Shown here: positions 22,359 through 36,233 of the stretch, piece by piece | Numbering within the stretch: position 1 is the first letter of the stretch | How the letters are laid out: each line of letters starts with the position of its first letter | Assembly: GCA_013399305.1 (NCBI GenBank) | Contig: VXAI01000164.1 | Coordinates: 179,501-243,500 of the forward strand | Source: Rostratula benghalensis | Taxonomy: Eukaryota > Chordata > Aves > Charadriiformes > Rostratulidae | Direction of reading: 5' to 3' | DNA length: 64,000 nucleotides | The notes under the pieces: model-generated | Database searches by the model: none | Told to the model about the DNA's origin: nothing | What the model saw: the letters and a program-made list of their open reading frames with translations, nothing else | Made by a program: the position numbers and the translations under genes

Positions 22359-25300
22359 AAATGTGTTATTTTGGCAGCTTTACAGTTAGACTTTTTAGAT
22401 TAATCTCAGTTGAACGGATATTGTTGGCTTTGTACTGTGAATAGCACTGGCCTGGTTGATGAGTGGTGTGGGTGAACATAACTCTCACCATGTCTCCTCA
22501 CACCACGAGGAATTCACATCCTGCACGCACTTGCAAGTTCACATTTGCGTACATAGTTTAAGGGTTGACTCTAGAACAATCATCTCTTTGGCTGCAATGT
22601 AGCATATATGCATATTTATACGTACCCCCACTCATGTGGAAAACCTGTGCACCTGCACGTACGCTTGCTTGATCTCTTTCTAATAAATTTTGTACGCAGT
22701 CACTCAGGAGGTTGGTTAAGTCTTCTCTCTAACGTTCAGCTCCAGCTTTTAGTAGCTCTAGGCCTTCAGCTTGCTGGCAGGTGAACTTGGCATCCTGGAT
22801 TAAAAAATGCATAAAGGAAATATATAGCTTTATAAGGTCATATACAGCTTTTTCCCCAGTTAATTCAAAGACAATTCCTTTATGTTTACTGGCTTGTTGT
22901 AGGTCCCACTCTAAGGTTTCCTTGCTTAATGCAAAGAAATACATGCATGAGCTTATCACAGTTATACACAGCAATTCAGAATATGCAGATACCATTTGAT
23001 GACGGCAGCAACAATGGTGCATTGTGTATTTCTCAGTGCATAGATAGAATGTTTTTAAACAGCAGTTTCCTTTCTATTACTTGCTAATTTCTAAATTCTG
23101 TTGTCATTGCATGAACTTCAATGCGTTGTTCTCAAACAAGTGATGCTATTATCCTGGAAATATCTTTTGCACACATAGGAATTAAAACGTTATTTGTGTG
23201 TCCCTTGCAGAAATATCTTGTGGAAATGCTAATGGTTTTCTTACCTCACAGCTGTATCCAGGGAACATTCCTGTATTTACCACTTTAAATCACTACAGTG
23301 ATGGCTTAACTCAAGACAGATGAGCCGCTCTCCTCCTTCCAATGAAATTATTTTCTCCTGATGTGTGTGGTTCAGTCTCATTCTTGAATGTAAGCTGGGA
23401 AAGCCACCCCACTCACTGTCATAAGTTAGCCTTTGGCCAGCAGTTGGTCCCTCGATACATTGCTTTGGATACAAAGCAGATGCCATAAAGGACTCGAGTG
23501 CTGAAATGCTGCCTCTGTCCCACAGCTGAGGAGAGCACTCACTCCAGCTGGGGAACATCATGTTAGTGAAGACCCTTCAGCGAAGAAGGGGACAGCAGGA
23601 TGCAAGGGCTCATCAGCTAGGGAAGGACTCTTCTAGGACTTGCAGAGCTTCTTTCCCCTGCAGCATCATTAAGTTTATTTTTTTTTCACATTCTGATCAG
23701 CAGCTTTGCTGTCTGGTTTTGGATTTCTGTCCAGTAAAAACTGTTGAAGCTCCCCTCTGAAATCCTCTCAGCACACTAGTGTTTTTTTTTTTTTTGTGGT
23801 TTTTTTTTTTTTTTGTGCTTGCCAGTTATTTTGTGAAGAATCTTATTCCTCAGTTTTTGTTATTTTGAATACAGTTGTAATGCAAATATTTTCTTCTCTT
23901 TTTTTCATTTATCTTTTCACAGGATAAATTCTACTAACTTTGGCAGGAAGAAAGTTTTAGATTTTGAATGTATGGTTCATTTTACAAGGTAGCACCAATT
24001 ATTTCTGGGTTGTAATAATAAACAATCAAGTTTGTAGAAAGGCATAGATATGAATGTCAAGTATCTCAGCCATCCTATAAAGTACAGAATAAGACACAGG
24101 AACAGGAGGCCTGGGAGGAGAAATATCGGTAGAAATATTAAGGCTCAAAAAATTACAATTTTCAAGAATATTCAGATTTTATATTAACACAGGCAAAAAT
24201 ATTTGTTTAGAATAAAACATAAAACATGACAGTACACAATGTAATTCTTTTACAGCACACCTATGGTATATTATGATACACCACAGTAACTGTAGAACAA
24301 AAAACTTCAAAGACAACTTAGTAATACAATGATTAAGGTAAATTTTATGAAACATTCAAAAGGTTATTAACAGACTAGGCCAAAGTATAGAATGTAATTT
24401 TTTTCAAAGATGTACACAAATTTCATCCCTCTTTGGCAATTGTAAATGTTACATTTGGCTAAGTCCATTTTGAAACTTCCATATTCAAAACCTTTCAGCA
24501 GTTGATCAGACTGTGGAATTAATTAATTTTTGCACAAATCTTCTTGAACCTTTTGATTGGCTTCCCAGTTGTCACTGGGAATTGGTCATAAAAATTCTAG
24601 TAGCAAGCTTAAAATTATTTGAATATTCCTAGAGCTAAGAGGCAACTAAATTGTAATTTATTTTTAGTTATTGTGCTATTCCTGCTCTTTGCCCTTGCAG
24701 AAGACAGGGCAACATTTTTGGTCTCTCCTGGAAAGGAGTCTGGCTGGACTTCAGGCAGCTCCTCTCTATGGAGGGACCCAGAATAGAAAACTGGCTCATA
24801 CCCATGCAATAGTTTCCAAGTGAACCAGATCACATCTCCATCTCAGTGACCTCTTACTCATGCAGAATCAGACTTTGCCACCTTGTTCATGCTCACATTA
24901 CTCCTGAAGAAATAACTCAAGCTACTTCCAGGAGGAAGCATTAGTCCCTGTGAATAGGTTTAACACAATCTAGATCTTTGAAATGGCCTTTCTTTGTGAA
25001 GATGGACCTCATTTGCTCCAAGCCCCTTGACGTGGCTGTCCTATTCAGCGCCTGCTGGACCACTTCAAATACCTTTCTTTCAGCCTGAATCATCATAGCA
25101 CTGCCCTGGTCATCAGGGAGGAGGCAGGTCTGTGTGGGAAGTGCAGTCCATAGGCTGTCGTGGGCTGCTCCCATCCCCTTTGGAAGACCTGACACACTGC
25201 CACGATTTATTGGCAAAGTATTTTGAACTTCAAAGCAACAAAAAGAATTCAAATTCATGGTTTTCTTTGCTGTGAAAGGGAAATTAGTTTTTTACCCTTT

Positions 25301-28300
25301 ACTCCTCCTTCCAGTCTAGGATATGACTCAGTCCCTGACAATTTAAAGATGATCAGAGCTGATACTGGATTTCTTTTGTGAGATGTGTTGTTGCTGTACT
25401 AAATGCTTAGGATAAAAATACCCTCTGCTGCAGTCTGCTGCTGAACTGGAAAACAAACAGGACTTTCTTTAAATTGACCGTTACGTAGCTGGAGGTAGAT
25501 TGCTTTTCATCTAGGCTTGAGTCAAGTGTGTGGTTTAGGACTTCTCATCTAATACAATCTAAAAGTCCTGTAAAAAGAAAGAAACATACTTGTGCAATTT
25601 GGGTGGAGGTGCTAACTGGGGAATGTACATCGTGAGGAATGATTCCAGAAAAGTTTACTCTTTTCTGGGCTTCAAAAAGAAAAATAAAAAATATCACAAG
25701 GAAACACAGGTTTTGTGGTGCTAACAATGCCTATTTCTGAGGGTCTCTGTTTTCCTGTGGCACCTCATCCTTAATGCATTTCATTGTGAACATGTTGGCA
25801 CACATCCTTTTCCCAAGCCAAAAGCCACTTGGCAGTTGCAACAGGAAGAATGAAAAGCAACATCCCACTCTTTCAATGGTAAATTCTCAAGCTATGCATG
25901 ATTTGCTATAACAATCTACTCATTTACTCCAGAGATAAATTACTACTGTGTTGACAATGCTGTAGAAAGAAAAAGATTTCATAATAAGTCCTACACTTAT
26001 ACCCCAAAGCATGACAGTCTCTCCTGTATTTTAAAACATAAGAATATCCAAAACAATGTACTCACTCTGTAAATTTTAGATATTTATGTCTCTGACATTA
26101 CTTTTAACTTAAATTATGAATACAAGCAAACCTGCTTCTTAGAGACACACCCAAACCCCCAAAATCATAACTAGCCATTTCAAGTGTCTGGCTTGCAATA
26201 CTTTGAAAGTTCATTGATTTTCAGATGGCTGGAACTGAGCACACTCTGAACACCAAGTATCTCCTGAAGCATTTTGAGTAGAAAAATCCCAAAGCAGGCA
26301 ATTCAGTATTCTTATTACATGCTTTTGAAAATCTTGACTGGGAGTGATATTTCTGTTAGCTAGATCCCTTAACTCCAGAAACAAACTGTCCCTATGTGCA
26401 TATGTTCATGCCTTTTTAAAATGATACTTCAGGTACTAGGTGCTTGAGCTCTCTCGTAATTCCCTGAATACTAGCAGTTCAATCATGACGCTAGTCCTTA
26501 AACACAGTAAACCTCAAGATGGCACTCTTGAACTACAGAGTTTTTCAGGGAATACGATTATGAATTTCTTGCAAGGAATTTGTTAAAAAAAAAAAAGAAT
26601 AATGGTGATTGTGAACCTGTGCAGGAAATAACCAAAGCAAATATCAAGTAGAACTGCAACATCAGACTAGAACATCAGAGCCTACTGGAGTTCGCATGGC
26701 AAAATCTACTTGAAAATATTGATTGAAATAAAAAAATGATTGTTGACAAAAGACAAATTTTGTGAACAAATCCATGTTTTATTGAAGCTTCTTGCAATTT
26801 CTTCCTTGCTCACCATCCTTCATTCACTGCTTCCTTTTTTTACACAGGATGTTTTTGTGTTTCTTCATGAGTATCTTGAGGTTTCCTCAAGTAGAGCTTG
26901 GGTTTGGTTCAGACATGAAGTAGAACATTCAATATTTATGTGGATGGCAATAGTCTATAAAGGCTGGGCCTCTCAGTTCCTCCTTCTGCTCATCATCTCC
27001 TTGCTTGCAATGGAGGGTGCTGTGCTGATACAGAAGCCCCTCATGGCTTCACCCTGGCTTTTCCTGCTTTCTCGTCATGCAGCATGGGGGACAGGGGAGA
27101 AAGCCCCAATATCCTGGAAAACAAAAGGAAGGGAAGGACACCAACCCTCCCTATGTTTGGGTGCTGTAGAGATCTAGCCTGCTCCTCACTGGCCCCATGG
27201 GAAACCCTTGCTTTTTTCTTTAAATTTTTTACATGTTGTAGCATCATTCCCTGTATCTGCACCAGGCTCCCGGGTGGAAATCCTGCATGTGGCTACAGAG
27301 AGGTTGTGTTAATGCCATTGAGGGGGTTGGACAAGGCTGCTGTGCTGTTGCTCCTGTGCAGCTATGGAGCAGCTGGCTCCAACCCAGGCACTGCAGTGGA
27401 TGCGGAAATCCTGGCACCAGCAGGCAGCTATCCTTGTTTCCTGGGGAAAGGGGGGATCTCCTCAGCTCAAGCTTGTGTGAAAGCTGGGAATTGGGGGCAG
27501 CGCTTTCAGGCCTCCCAGAGCTTTTCTCCCTCTCTTCCTCTTCCTCCTCCTCCTCCTCAAGAGGAAGTTATGCAGAAGTCAGAAAGATGTAATAAGGAGG
27601 ATCCATGGGAGGGAGGAGGCAGACCGTGGGGGACCTAGCATGCCTTGCAAAGAATTTTTGGGGTCTTTCTCCTTTCACAAGAGCCTTCCTTCCTTCCCTC
27701 AGCAGTTTTCCTCAGCTGTTGCTTCTATCTATGTTGACTTTGGAGACTCACAGTCTTGGCTGCGTCTTGCGTGAGGTTAGGGTCACAGCTGGCACCCACC
27801 CAGCCCACCAGCCAGCCTGCCTTGCTTGCCGCCCTCGTAGCCACCACATTGGAGCCACTGCTGAGCACTCTTACGAAATTGTCTGCTGACTCACCCTTCC
27901 CTTGCTTGCCTAAGTGAAATCAAGCCTGTCTTTAAAAATCATATTGCAGCATTACATGACATATTTATCCCCTTCTTTCAGTGTCATGAACTGTTTCAGA
28001 TGATAAGCAGCTGTGAGGCTTCTGGAAAAAAATAGTGGGGCCTTATTGCTCTAGGGCCATTGAAAAAGGCAGAACACTTGTTTCTGCTCTGCTTGCTGGC
28101 ATAAATCTGAATCTATTAACTCATCGAAATCATTCCTGGAAATGCTGGGAACAGCCTTCTTCAGAACAGGTACAGGTGGGTCCCAAGGTGGGCAGCTCTG
28201 CTTTTGTAATGGCATCTGTCTCTCACATGCTGTTTCTCTCTGGTATGTTGTGTGAGCACAGTGGTGTAGCTGCTTAGGGCAGCAGGTTGATGCCTCTGAG

Positions 28301-30250
28301 GATCTCACATCATGTCAGCATCCTTTCCTATCATCAGCTCCCATTGCAACATGTACTCACGCAGACAAGTCTCTCTAGCCAAGTGTGGGTTTGGTTCCAG
28401 TACTGTGAGGTATTTCAGTTACTGTGCCTAGATCTGAGACCGTATTTACTTTCACCCTATTTTGCAGAGCTGCTGTGTCCTGCATTAAATCTTTGTCTAA
28501 GCCATACTCTGGCACTACAGGGAGATTAGCTACCCAAGGCAAGAGCGTGATGAGTGATGGATTTTGGAGACAGAGAGACAGGAAAAAAAAAAAAAAAAAA
28601 GAGTGGGATTTTGCTTAGATTGAGCCAAAACACAAAACTTTTTTTTTTTTTTGACTACTGAATAAACCATTACACTACATTTTTGTTCAATCCAAGTTTT
28701 GGTTTTGATTCTGATGTGATTACTTTTATTCAGCGTTGGCTTTGATTCTGATTCATGTAACACTTTTAAAACCTTTTAAATTACAAAATATTAGGTTAAT
28801 TTTTAATTGGGAAAGAAACCTAATACTTGAAAGTTCTGATATTTCCAAAATTTCACAAAAACAAGGTTGCTTTTTCAGAAGTAAAGCATTTCAATCTGAT
28901 TTTAAGAAAAATACCACCTCATTTTTTTCTTTGGGGAAAACTATTTGCCAATTAGGACAAATCTTGTTTCTTTCATTTTGTGATGATTATTAAAACAGTA
29001 ATGAAAGCATGCTTTGGTAAGTGATATACTACACCTTGTTTTTTCCATGCTACAGAGCTGAGTAAGAGCAGAGACATGGATACTTTGGCTCTTCACAGAC
29101 TGGTTGTCTCAACGGTGCTGAGGAAACCTTTTAAGCACAAGGGTATTTTCAGTCCCAGAAGTCTATGTTCTACCATTACAGTATGTACTAGGTAACTTGG
29201 GCAGTGTCATGATGTTCCTGGCAATCTAACAGCTAGCTGCTTCCAGAAATACCTGTGCTGCCAGCCTCTGCCTTCCCTAGATCAACTCTATAGCCCCACC
29301 ATCATGCCCCCTGGGCCAGCACCAACACTTGGTCAAGCCTGTGACAAGGAGGTTTGGAGAGAGAAGCTACCAAAAAACAATAAATAGTTCTACCAGAAAT
29401 AAAGAGTAACCTTCTGCTAGTTTAGCCCCCAAAGTCTGCTTTGCATGGGACCCCTGACAGGTACCAATACCAGTAAGGGAAAAGGACCATGAGAAGGACT
29501 GTCTTGAGCAGCAGGCTGGTTCATCTTCAGCAGAGCCCTGTACCCCAGAAGGCAGCCATTCTGTGGAGCAAGAGGACAGTTTCAAAGTTGGTGTTGCACC
29601 TCTTCTTTTCCTTTTATGACGCTGCATCACCCAATTTTCTGTTGCTTTCTTCTAGTGTTGAATTGCTAGATATGACCTTATGCTTTGCCCTGTGACATCT
29701 CTGTATCTCTATAAAATTTTCAACAGCTTTAGTAGGTCCTCAAAAGCATAAAAAGCTGCGGAGTACTCATGCAAAGGTGTAATTCATCAGTTCAGATTGT
29801 TGACTTTTGGGGGAGGCTGAAGATTTCTTCTTTACTTTTAGAAAGTTGCCAATAAAGGCATTTAACAGTCTTCCAAGTGAAAGAAGGTCTTTCTATAACT
29901 CTTGCTACACTGGTCATCTCCAGATCTCAAGAATTTACATGCTCTCACATTTCTATCTGATGAGAATACATTCTGCGTTTGTTTTTGTTTTTTTTTTTCC
30001 ATGTATAACACCCCAAAAACTGCTAACACTTTTTGGACTTTGACACTAGAACATTTTACTTTCGTTAGCTGCAAGCTGAAAACTAATGCTCCCCTTTGCC
30101 TTAGCTTGGAATACTGTTTTGCAGAATTTCTCACTGAAGGACATGGTGGATATTTTAAAACTGTGCTTTCCTTTAATGTGGAGAACCATCTCTGGGAAAA
30201 GTTTGCAAGATCAGGCCCACAGTCATTGTTTAGTCAAACTGCATAATTCT

Positions 30251-30345
30251 TAGGTCTTTTAATCTTTTCTCATAAATCAATCCTCCAATCCCCTTAATCG
30301 TATTTGTTGCTCGTTTCTGAATTCCTTCCAGTTTTGCAATTTACA
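30251..30345 (-). mobile_element. Ancient CR1 fragment
   Basis: The block TCTTTTAATCTTTTCTCATA, then TTGTTGCTC and CTTCCAGTTTTGCAATTTAC, follows the order of the reverse complement of an old amniote CR1 (CCTTTAATCATTTTTGTTGCTCTTCTCTGG...). It is strongly diverged, so the call rests on recalled consensus. Confidence 0.45.
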
Positions 30346-31909
30346 TTATAATTAGGGCTTAGTGAAACTGATGAGAAAGTGATTTTGGGGGCCAATTTTT
30401 ATGCTGCTTGTAAATATTCAAAATCTTGCTTTCTGCAGGATCATGAGGGCCCCCAAACTGCGTGACAATGGCAGGGACCTGAGGAACACCCTCTCCTGGG
30501 GCAAGGACAGATGTTTTCCCAGATTCTCCCACTGTGACTTGCCACTAATTAGTATTCATCATCCCATTGATTTCCCTGGGACTGTAACTGCCTACAGCAC
30601 AATTCACAGTGAATAAGGACAGGAGGATCTGCCCCAGCCTGCACTTAATACCACTAAATTACTGCCTGATTTTACTCAAGGTGAGTCGTGGTAGGTGGCA
30701 GGCAGGGCAATGGGTTGTAATTGGGCTGTTTGGAGGAAGATAAGGCAGTGGAGACTTTTGCTGAACTAATGGCTGTGCTGGTGGAAGACACTGCTGGGCA
30801 AAACACTTTCCCTGAGTGCTTTTGGCTGCAGCAACATACGCTGCAGGCAGCTGGGACAACTGGTGAAGTTAGAGCTTGCACCCTGCCATTGCTTCCCTGT
30901 GGCCCCTCCTTGCTCTCAGACCTGCAGAGACACTGCTCTGCTGCACTTCCTGGAACCATTGTCTGGAAGAGTTTTTATGCAGATCTGGTGGGACCAAAGA
31001 TGGTTTGCAGGTGGGAGGCCTGAAGAAGATGTACAACTGGCAGAGGAGTGGCTGCTGCCACCGCAGCCACCTCCCCTGCTGCTGCTGGATTGCCATGGGA
31101 ACATCTGCCGATGGCCAAATCTTGCCCCCGCACTGCGCATGGAGTGGATGAGAGAGCATGCATGATCCTTCATGCTGGGGAGAGAAGCTTGCCATCATAA
31201 AGACCTGATGGATTTAAATTTTCTGAGCCAGTACAGCTGACTGGGGTGTATGCATGTCCACAGGTGAAGAGGGTGGCTCAGGGTAAGGCCATCTGTGAGC
31301 CTTTGTAGAAGAATCCTGTGCAGAGAGTCCTTGCTGTACCCCTCAGATCAGCTGCCATCTATGCCTCTCGAGGACCCAGAATTATTTCTGATGCTGTTTT
31401 TCTACCCTAAGAATTTCTTTTCTTATGTGGTGGCTGCAAAGAATTGGAAATCTGCCCCACTGGCAACAGACTGAAGACTCCTGTGAGAGTCTTAGCTCAA
31501 ACACAAGCTACAGAACAACCATTAGAAAATAAATAGTTGAATCCCTGCCTGCCCGTTCCATGCCCGTAGTCATACCAGCCATATTGTCATTTTGGTTCTG
31601 CTTCCTCTGAGTGCACATATGAAAAGCTACCACCCTATGTTTCTAGTCTCAGTCACACAGGTCTATGAAAATGAGGATTTTCATGTGCCCTCTGCTCACT
31701 TTTCTTCAAATATTTTGAAGATTCTTATGGGGCAATATCACCTATGGCTCTTATAGTATTGCTTTATGATAATAATAATTCTGCTACATTAAAGTACTCT
31801 TTACCTTACAGTATGGAAGCTAGAACCAAAACCAGAATGAATGTTTCCATGTCAACAGAAGGTTGACAGTGCACTTCCCAATGAATAGAAAACGCCAGTG
31901 AGGGAGAGC
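30346..31909. other. Non-coding stretch, locally GC-rich
   Basis: The part at 30700-31170 is GC-rich and open in several frames on both strands at once. That is what a GC-rich non-coding sequence does. None of the frames shows a domain, signal peptide or family motif. No repeat was recognised. Confidence 0.5.
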
Positions 31910-32045
31910 AGCATCATCAGCTCCATTCTGCAAACAGGAACACAGAGAGGTGCAACTCATCCAACTGATGTTGTAAAGGAACTGGGCATGGGCAGAATCT
32001 GGAACTGAGCCAGTTTCAACTCCTTGACTACAACCAAAGCACGTC
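31910..32045 (-). repeat. MIR-like SINE relic
   Basis: Contains CTCCATTCTGCAAACAGGAA, CACAGAGAGGTG, GGGCAGAATCTGGAACTGAG and ACTCCTTGACTACAACCAAA in this order. These match the reverse complement of MIR (cattttacagatgaggaaac, cacagagaggtt, cagagccaggatt, actccatgctctaaccac). Confidence 0.6.
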
Positions 32046-32689
32046 ATTTTATAGACACTTTCTCACATATCATGTGCGGCCAAGCCCACCCAACCTTCTT
32101 GAGAAAAGTCACAAAATTCACTGAACGATGTCCTGAATAAGGACTGGGTGTTCTCTCTGTGTCACGCTGCTGGGGAGTGAGACCAACTAGTATATTTGCT
32201 GTCCCAGTGCATCACCATGGCAACTAAAAATTATAGCTAGGAATACGGTAGCTCCTTGTTTTTATTGTGGCCTTCAGGTTCTACTTAGTAATAAACACAG
32301 TCAATTGTTTTAGTATTCAAGTATGGATAATAGACTAACAGTAAGAGCACTCTGAATATGTGCAGCCAAAGAGCTCTTCTCATTTATCTTTCTTAAGTTG
32401 GTCCCAGAAAATAAACAAGACAAAGAAAAGAAAATATTAATCAAAACAGTGGAAATATTCTGCAACTCTAGAAGAAAGATGACGTTGTCCAAGATTTTTA
32501 AATGCAACTATTAATTTCATGTGACTCAGTTTTCCTGTGTCCAAATTGAGATCTCTAAGCAATTTGTTTTCAAAAAACCAGGCTTCTTCAACCTGCCTCA
32601 TGCTGGATTGCCAGGAATCCAATGCTGGAAATCATTAATAGTTTTGAAAACTGAAGACACTTCATCACCGTGCTGTGAATACAGCACTT

Positions 32690-32830
32690 GAATGGGATTT
32701 AAGAAATTTGGATTTATTCCTAGCTCTGCCACAGACCTATGGTGTGGTCTTAAACAAGCCAGGCAATCTGTTTGAGATTTGGTTTTCAGTCTGAGAAAAA
32801 ACAAAGGTAAAATTTCATTTTTCCTTTCCA
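32690..32830 (+). repeat. MIR-like SINE relic
   Basis: Contains TGGATTTATTCCTAGCTCTG, CCACAGACCTATGGTGTGG, TCTTAAACAAGCC and GGTTTTCAGTCTGAGAAAA. This is the order of the tRNA-derived and core parts of the amniote MIR family (tcctagctctgccactgac, gtgaccttgggcaagtc, cctcagtttccccatctg). It lies 645 bases from an opposite-strand copy. Confidence 0.65.
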
Positions 32831-33644
32831 TCATTAATGCTTACACTGTAAGTGCTCAGGGGTGATGACTTTCTCTTTCTACAATGTCTATCACAACAGC
32901 CCCTTTGTTCTGCATGACTAATCACAATTAGTAAACAACAATGCAGCTCTCCACCTAATTAAAACAGTTAGGGAGTTAGGTAGGTTTGGCAGACCTCACC
33001 AAGCTTTGCCCTGTGATAGCTGCAGTGTTGTCTGTATGAAAGTTATCTAGATAGTGCTGGTTAAAATATATGAACAACCGCTGCGGTCCCATTTTAAGAC
33101 TGTGGTGTAGATATTGGTTCTTACTCCAGTAGTACAGATTATCAGGGCGAAGATTATGTGAGACACTAAAGACTCAGAGGAGACAATGGTATACTCTGCC
33201 TCAGCATCAAACTTGCATTTATCCAAGCCTACAGAAGCTGCCTGTACAGATACTTTTAGCCCAGTAACCCCATCACTAAAGGGACAAAGAATAAGCTTTG
33301 AGAAGTGTGTGCATATGGTGTTGTGTCCCAAGAAAAGTCTTTGACAATTTCAGGCCCATTTTCCTCCTGAGATAAATGGGGGGGAGAAACATGCCCATAA
33401 TTGTTAATTCCTGGTGAGTTGCTTTTCATGAAGCGCCCTGTCATTTTTTTAAACCATTTTGCTGTTTCTGCTCTTTCAACCCTTATCCAGAGAGGATGTG
33501 AGAGGAGTGGAGGAAAGATGGGCTGAGGAAAAGGTTGAACACTCAATGTCTTCTTATCAGTCTTTGCTAGCAAGACTTTTTTTCAGTGAACCCAAATTTC
33601 TGAGAGCAGTGGGAAAATCTGGAGCAATTGAGATTAATCTTTGA

Positions 33645-35181
33645 TGGAGAAGGATCAGGCTAGAGAACATTTAGGCAGGTTAGACATATACAGATCTATG
33701 GGATTTGGTGGGATTCCTCCATGAGTGCCAAGGGAGTTGCCCCATGTCCTTTCAAGGCCATTCTCAATTATCCTTGAAAGGTCATGGTCACGGGTGGATG
33801 CTTAGAAGAAAGAAAATGTCACTCTTATCTTTAAGAAGGGCAAGAAAGAAGGTCCAGGGAACCACAGGCCAGTCTACTTCACCTCCATCTCTGGGGAAAT
33901 GGGGGAGTAAATAATCTTAGAAAACTCTTTCAGATATGCAAAGGGTAAGGTGACTAGAAGTAGCTGGTGTGGATTTATGAAGTCACATTTGACCAACATG
34001 ATAACCACCTGTGATGAAGTGCCTGGCTTGGTGGATGACATGAAAGCTATGGATATTTCTCATCTTGGCCTTAATAAGGTTTTCCATGCTGTTTCCTGTA
34101 ATATCTTCATTGACAAAATGATGAAGTATGGATTAAATAAACAGTCAGTGTAGTAGACTGAAAACTGTCTGAATTGCTCAGCTGACAGAGTTGTAATCAG
34201 CATCACAAAGTCCAGCTGGATGCCAGTCACCAGTGATATACCCAGGGGTTGATACTGGCACCAGTACTGTTTAACATCTTCATGTATGCTAGGATAAAGT
34301 GCACTCTCTGCAAGCTTGCAGTTGATACAAAACTGGATTGAATGATGTACACTCCAGATGGTTGAGGTGCCTTTTAGAAGGACCTCAGCAGGTTAGATAA
34401 ATGAATTGACAGCAATCTTATGAATTTCAAAACTGTTAAAAGCTAAGTCCTGCACTTGGGGAGGAACAACTCCATGCACCAGTGTGTGCTGGGGGATGAC
34501 CAGCTGGAAGGTGAGCAGAAAAGAACCTGGAAGTCCTGCTGAACACCAATGCGGACATGAGCCAGAAAAGTGCCCTTGTGATAAGAGAACCAACAACCTC
34601 CTGGGCTGCACTAGGCAGGATGTCACCAGCAGGTCAATGGAGGTGCTTCTTCTCCACTACTCAGGACTGATGACGCATCTGGGGTCTGGTACTGGGCTCC
34701 CCAGGACAAGATAGCCATGGACATACTGGAGCAAGTCTGGCAATGGGACATGAAGATGATTAAAGGATTTTGAACATCTCTACTATGAGGAAAGTCTGAG
34801 AGAGCTGGAACTGTTTGGCCTGGAGCAGACTTGAGGAGTTTTATTATTGCCTAAAAATACCTGATGGGATGGTGCAAAGGTGAAAGAGCCAGGCTCTTCT
34901 TGGCAGTGCCCAGTGTCAGGATGAGAGGCAATAGCCACAAACTGAAATATAGGAAATTCCATTTAAACATAAGAGAAACATTTTCTTACTGGAAGAATTA
35001 TTGAACAATGGAAGAGCTTATCCAGGTAAGTTGTAAAGTGTCCATCCCTGGAGATTCTCAAAACTTGACTGGAACGGTCCTGAATAACCTGCTGTAGTTG
35101 ATCCTGCTTTGAGCAGGGAGTTGGACTAAATGATCTCCAAAGGTTTCTTCTGCCTCGCCAGTCCTGTGATTCTGTGACAGG
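33645..35181 (+). mobile_element. Long degraded CR1 LINE copy (reverse transcriptase part and 3' end)
   Basis: Plus-strand CR1 that starts within the second open reading frame and runs to the 3' terminus near GATTCTGTGAC. Seen pieces are TCTATGGGATTTGGTGGGAT, CTTATCTTTAAGAAGGGCAA, AGCTGGATGCCAGTCACCAG, CCATGCACCAGTGTGTGCTG and ATGAGAGGCAATAGCCACAA, all in consensus order. Short reverse transcriptase remnants remain in different frames (for example 33950-34153), and many stops and indels show it is dead. It is more diverged than the copy at 38748-40090. Confidence 0.92.
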
Positions 35182-36165
35182 AGAGGAGAATGGTCTTAAA
35201 AAATTTGCAGTGCTCCTTCAACATAATTTCCTGTATCCAGCAAGTCTACAGTTTTCACAGGGATATGTTTTACTTTGTTAATTTATTATTATTAAATTAA
35301 ATTATTATCACTATTTATTGATGATAGCAGAAGTAGGCTAGTTGGAAAGGATTCCCCAGATATCAGTGGTTATTTGGATTCAGATCATGTGGTTAGTTTG
35401 CTGGGTATACGGCCTGTAATAATCCAGAAGTGAAGTTGATAGGCAAGTCTCAGTTGCTGCTGAGGTTGTGATGGACCACTTTTTCAATTTAACTCATCTC
35501 TATTTTACTTATCTTGAGGCCAGTGCCTTCCTTGCATGGTGACAGAGTCAAACCTGATACAGGGTGAGAAAACAGCTCTGTCTGCCTCCAAAGCGATTTA
35601 TCATAGGTCTCCTCTAGCTGCTTTTCACTATCCTCTCTGCCAGGAGACTGTTTCTCTCACCTGCTTTAGGAAAAACAATCTGGAATTGTAAAACACAATG
35701 GTTTAAGCAATCCCAGGTTGTTATGACTTGGGAGGGTTAGAGAGGGCTCAGATGACCAGCTCTGCTGCTAGGTCAGGAGAGTTAGAGCTTTTGGCTGTAA
35801 GTGGTTATAAGTAGCTATGGAGTCGGTGAGGAACAGTGGTCTCTTCCAGCTGCCCTAAATGGAGGGTATTCAGACCCTCAGGGCAAGTTTCTCTTAAATG
35901 CATCTTTGTAAACTCTTCCACTAAAATAAAGCTTAATCTCTTCTTTACACAAGATGCAGAAGCTTGTAAAGTGTCTCTCAACAGAGAAGGCTTATGGAAA
36001 ACAGCAGTCAAAATAATGGCTGCAAAGTTAAAATTTCAGTATTTGAAATCCTGTATCAATTACTTCTGGCCTTCAGTAGAAAGGCTTGAATGCACAAAAT
36101 TGCTAGTCAGTACTCTGATGAATTTCAACAGGTGATTTAGGATGAAAATATGAGTTAGCAAATTC
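35182..36165. other. Non-coding stretch before the first assembly gap
   Basis: AT-rich sequence with a (TTA)-like patch at 35279-35325. No gene or clear repeat was recognised. Confidence 0.5.
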
Positions 36166-36233
36166 NNNNNNNNNNNNNNNNNNNNNNNNNNNNNNNNNNN
36201 NNNNNNNNNNNNNNNNNNNNNNNNNNNNNNNNN
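36166..36233. other. Assembly gap (68 N)
   Basis: Run of undetermined bases. The right flank starts with T/G-rich low-complexity sequence (TTTGGGTTTGGGGTTTTG) and a T run, which suggests that a simple repeat caused the break. Confidence 0.99.

Larger units (their letters stand above)
9761..30250. other. Long stretch with no recognisable gene
   Basis: About 20 kb upstream of the DIPK2B start codon. I read the frames on both strands and found no family-like exon. The longest frame (27084-27638, plus, 184 codons) has a low-complexity Ser/Pro end made by CT repeats at 27516-27558 and no domain. Minor contents are a T/G-rich tract with a run of 22 T (22288-22358), two T runs split by GTGG (about 23780-23817), and an A run followed by a T run (about 28580-28655). 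Confidence 0.6.

Noticed and set aside
24941..25258. 105-codon minus-strand frame that looks protein-like in its second half
   Set aside because: I could not match it to any family, it has no splice or promoter context, and no neighbouring exon was seen.
26740..27177. 145-codon plus-strand frame with hydrophobic segments
   Set aside because: Hydrophobic stretches arise from T-rich DNA. No family match was recognised, and the flanks show no gene structure.
27084..27638. 184-codon plus-strand frame
   Set aside because: Its composition comes from GC-rich sequence and a CT-rich repeat (27516-27558). It shows no signal, domain or known motif, and frames overlap on both strands.
28580..28655. A run followed by a T run that could form a hairpin
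   Set aside because: Homopolymer runs of this kind are common in AT-rich vertebrate DNA, and no microRNA-like stem or conserved loop was seen.
30721..31198. Cluster of overlapping frames on both strands
   Set aside because: Several frames open at once in GC-rich sequence is a compositional effect. None has protein-like features.
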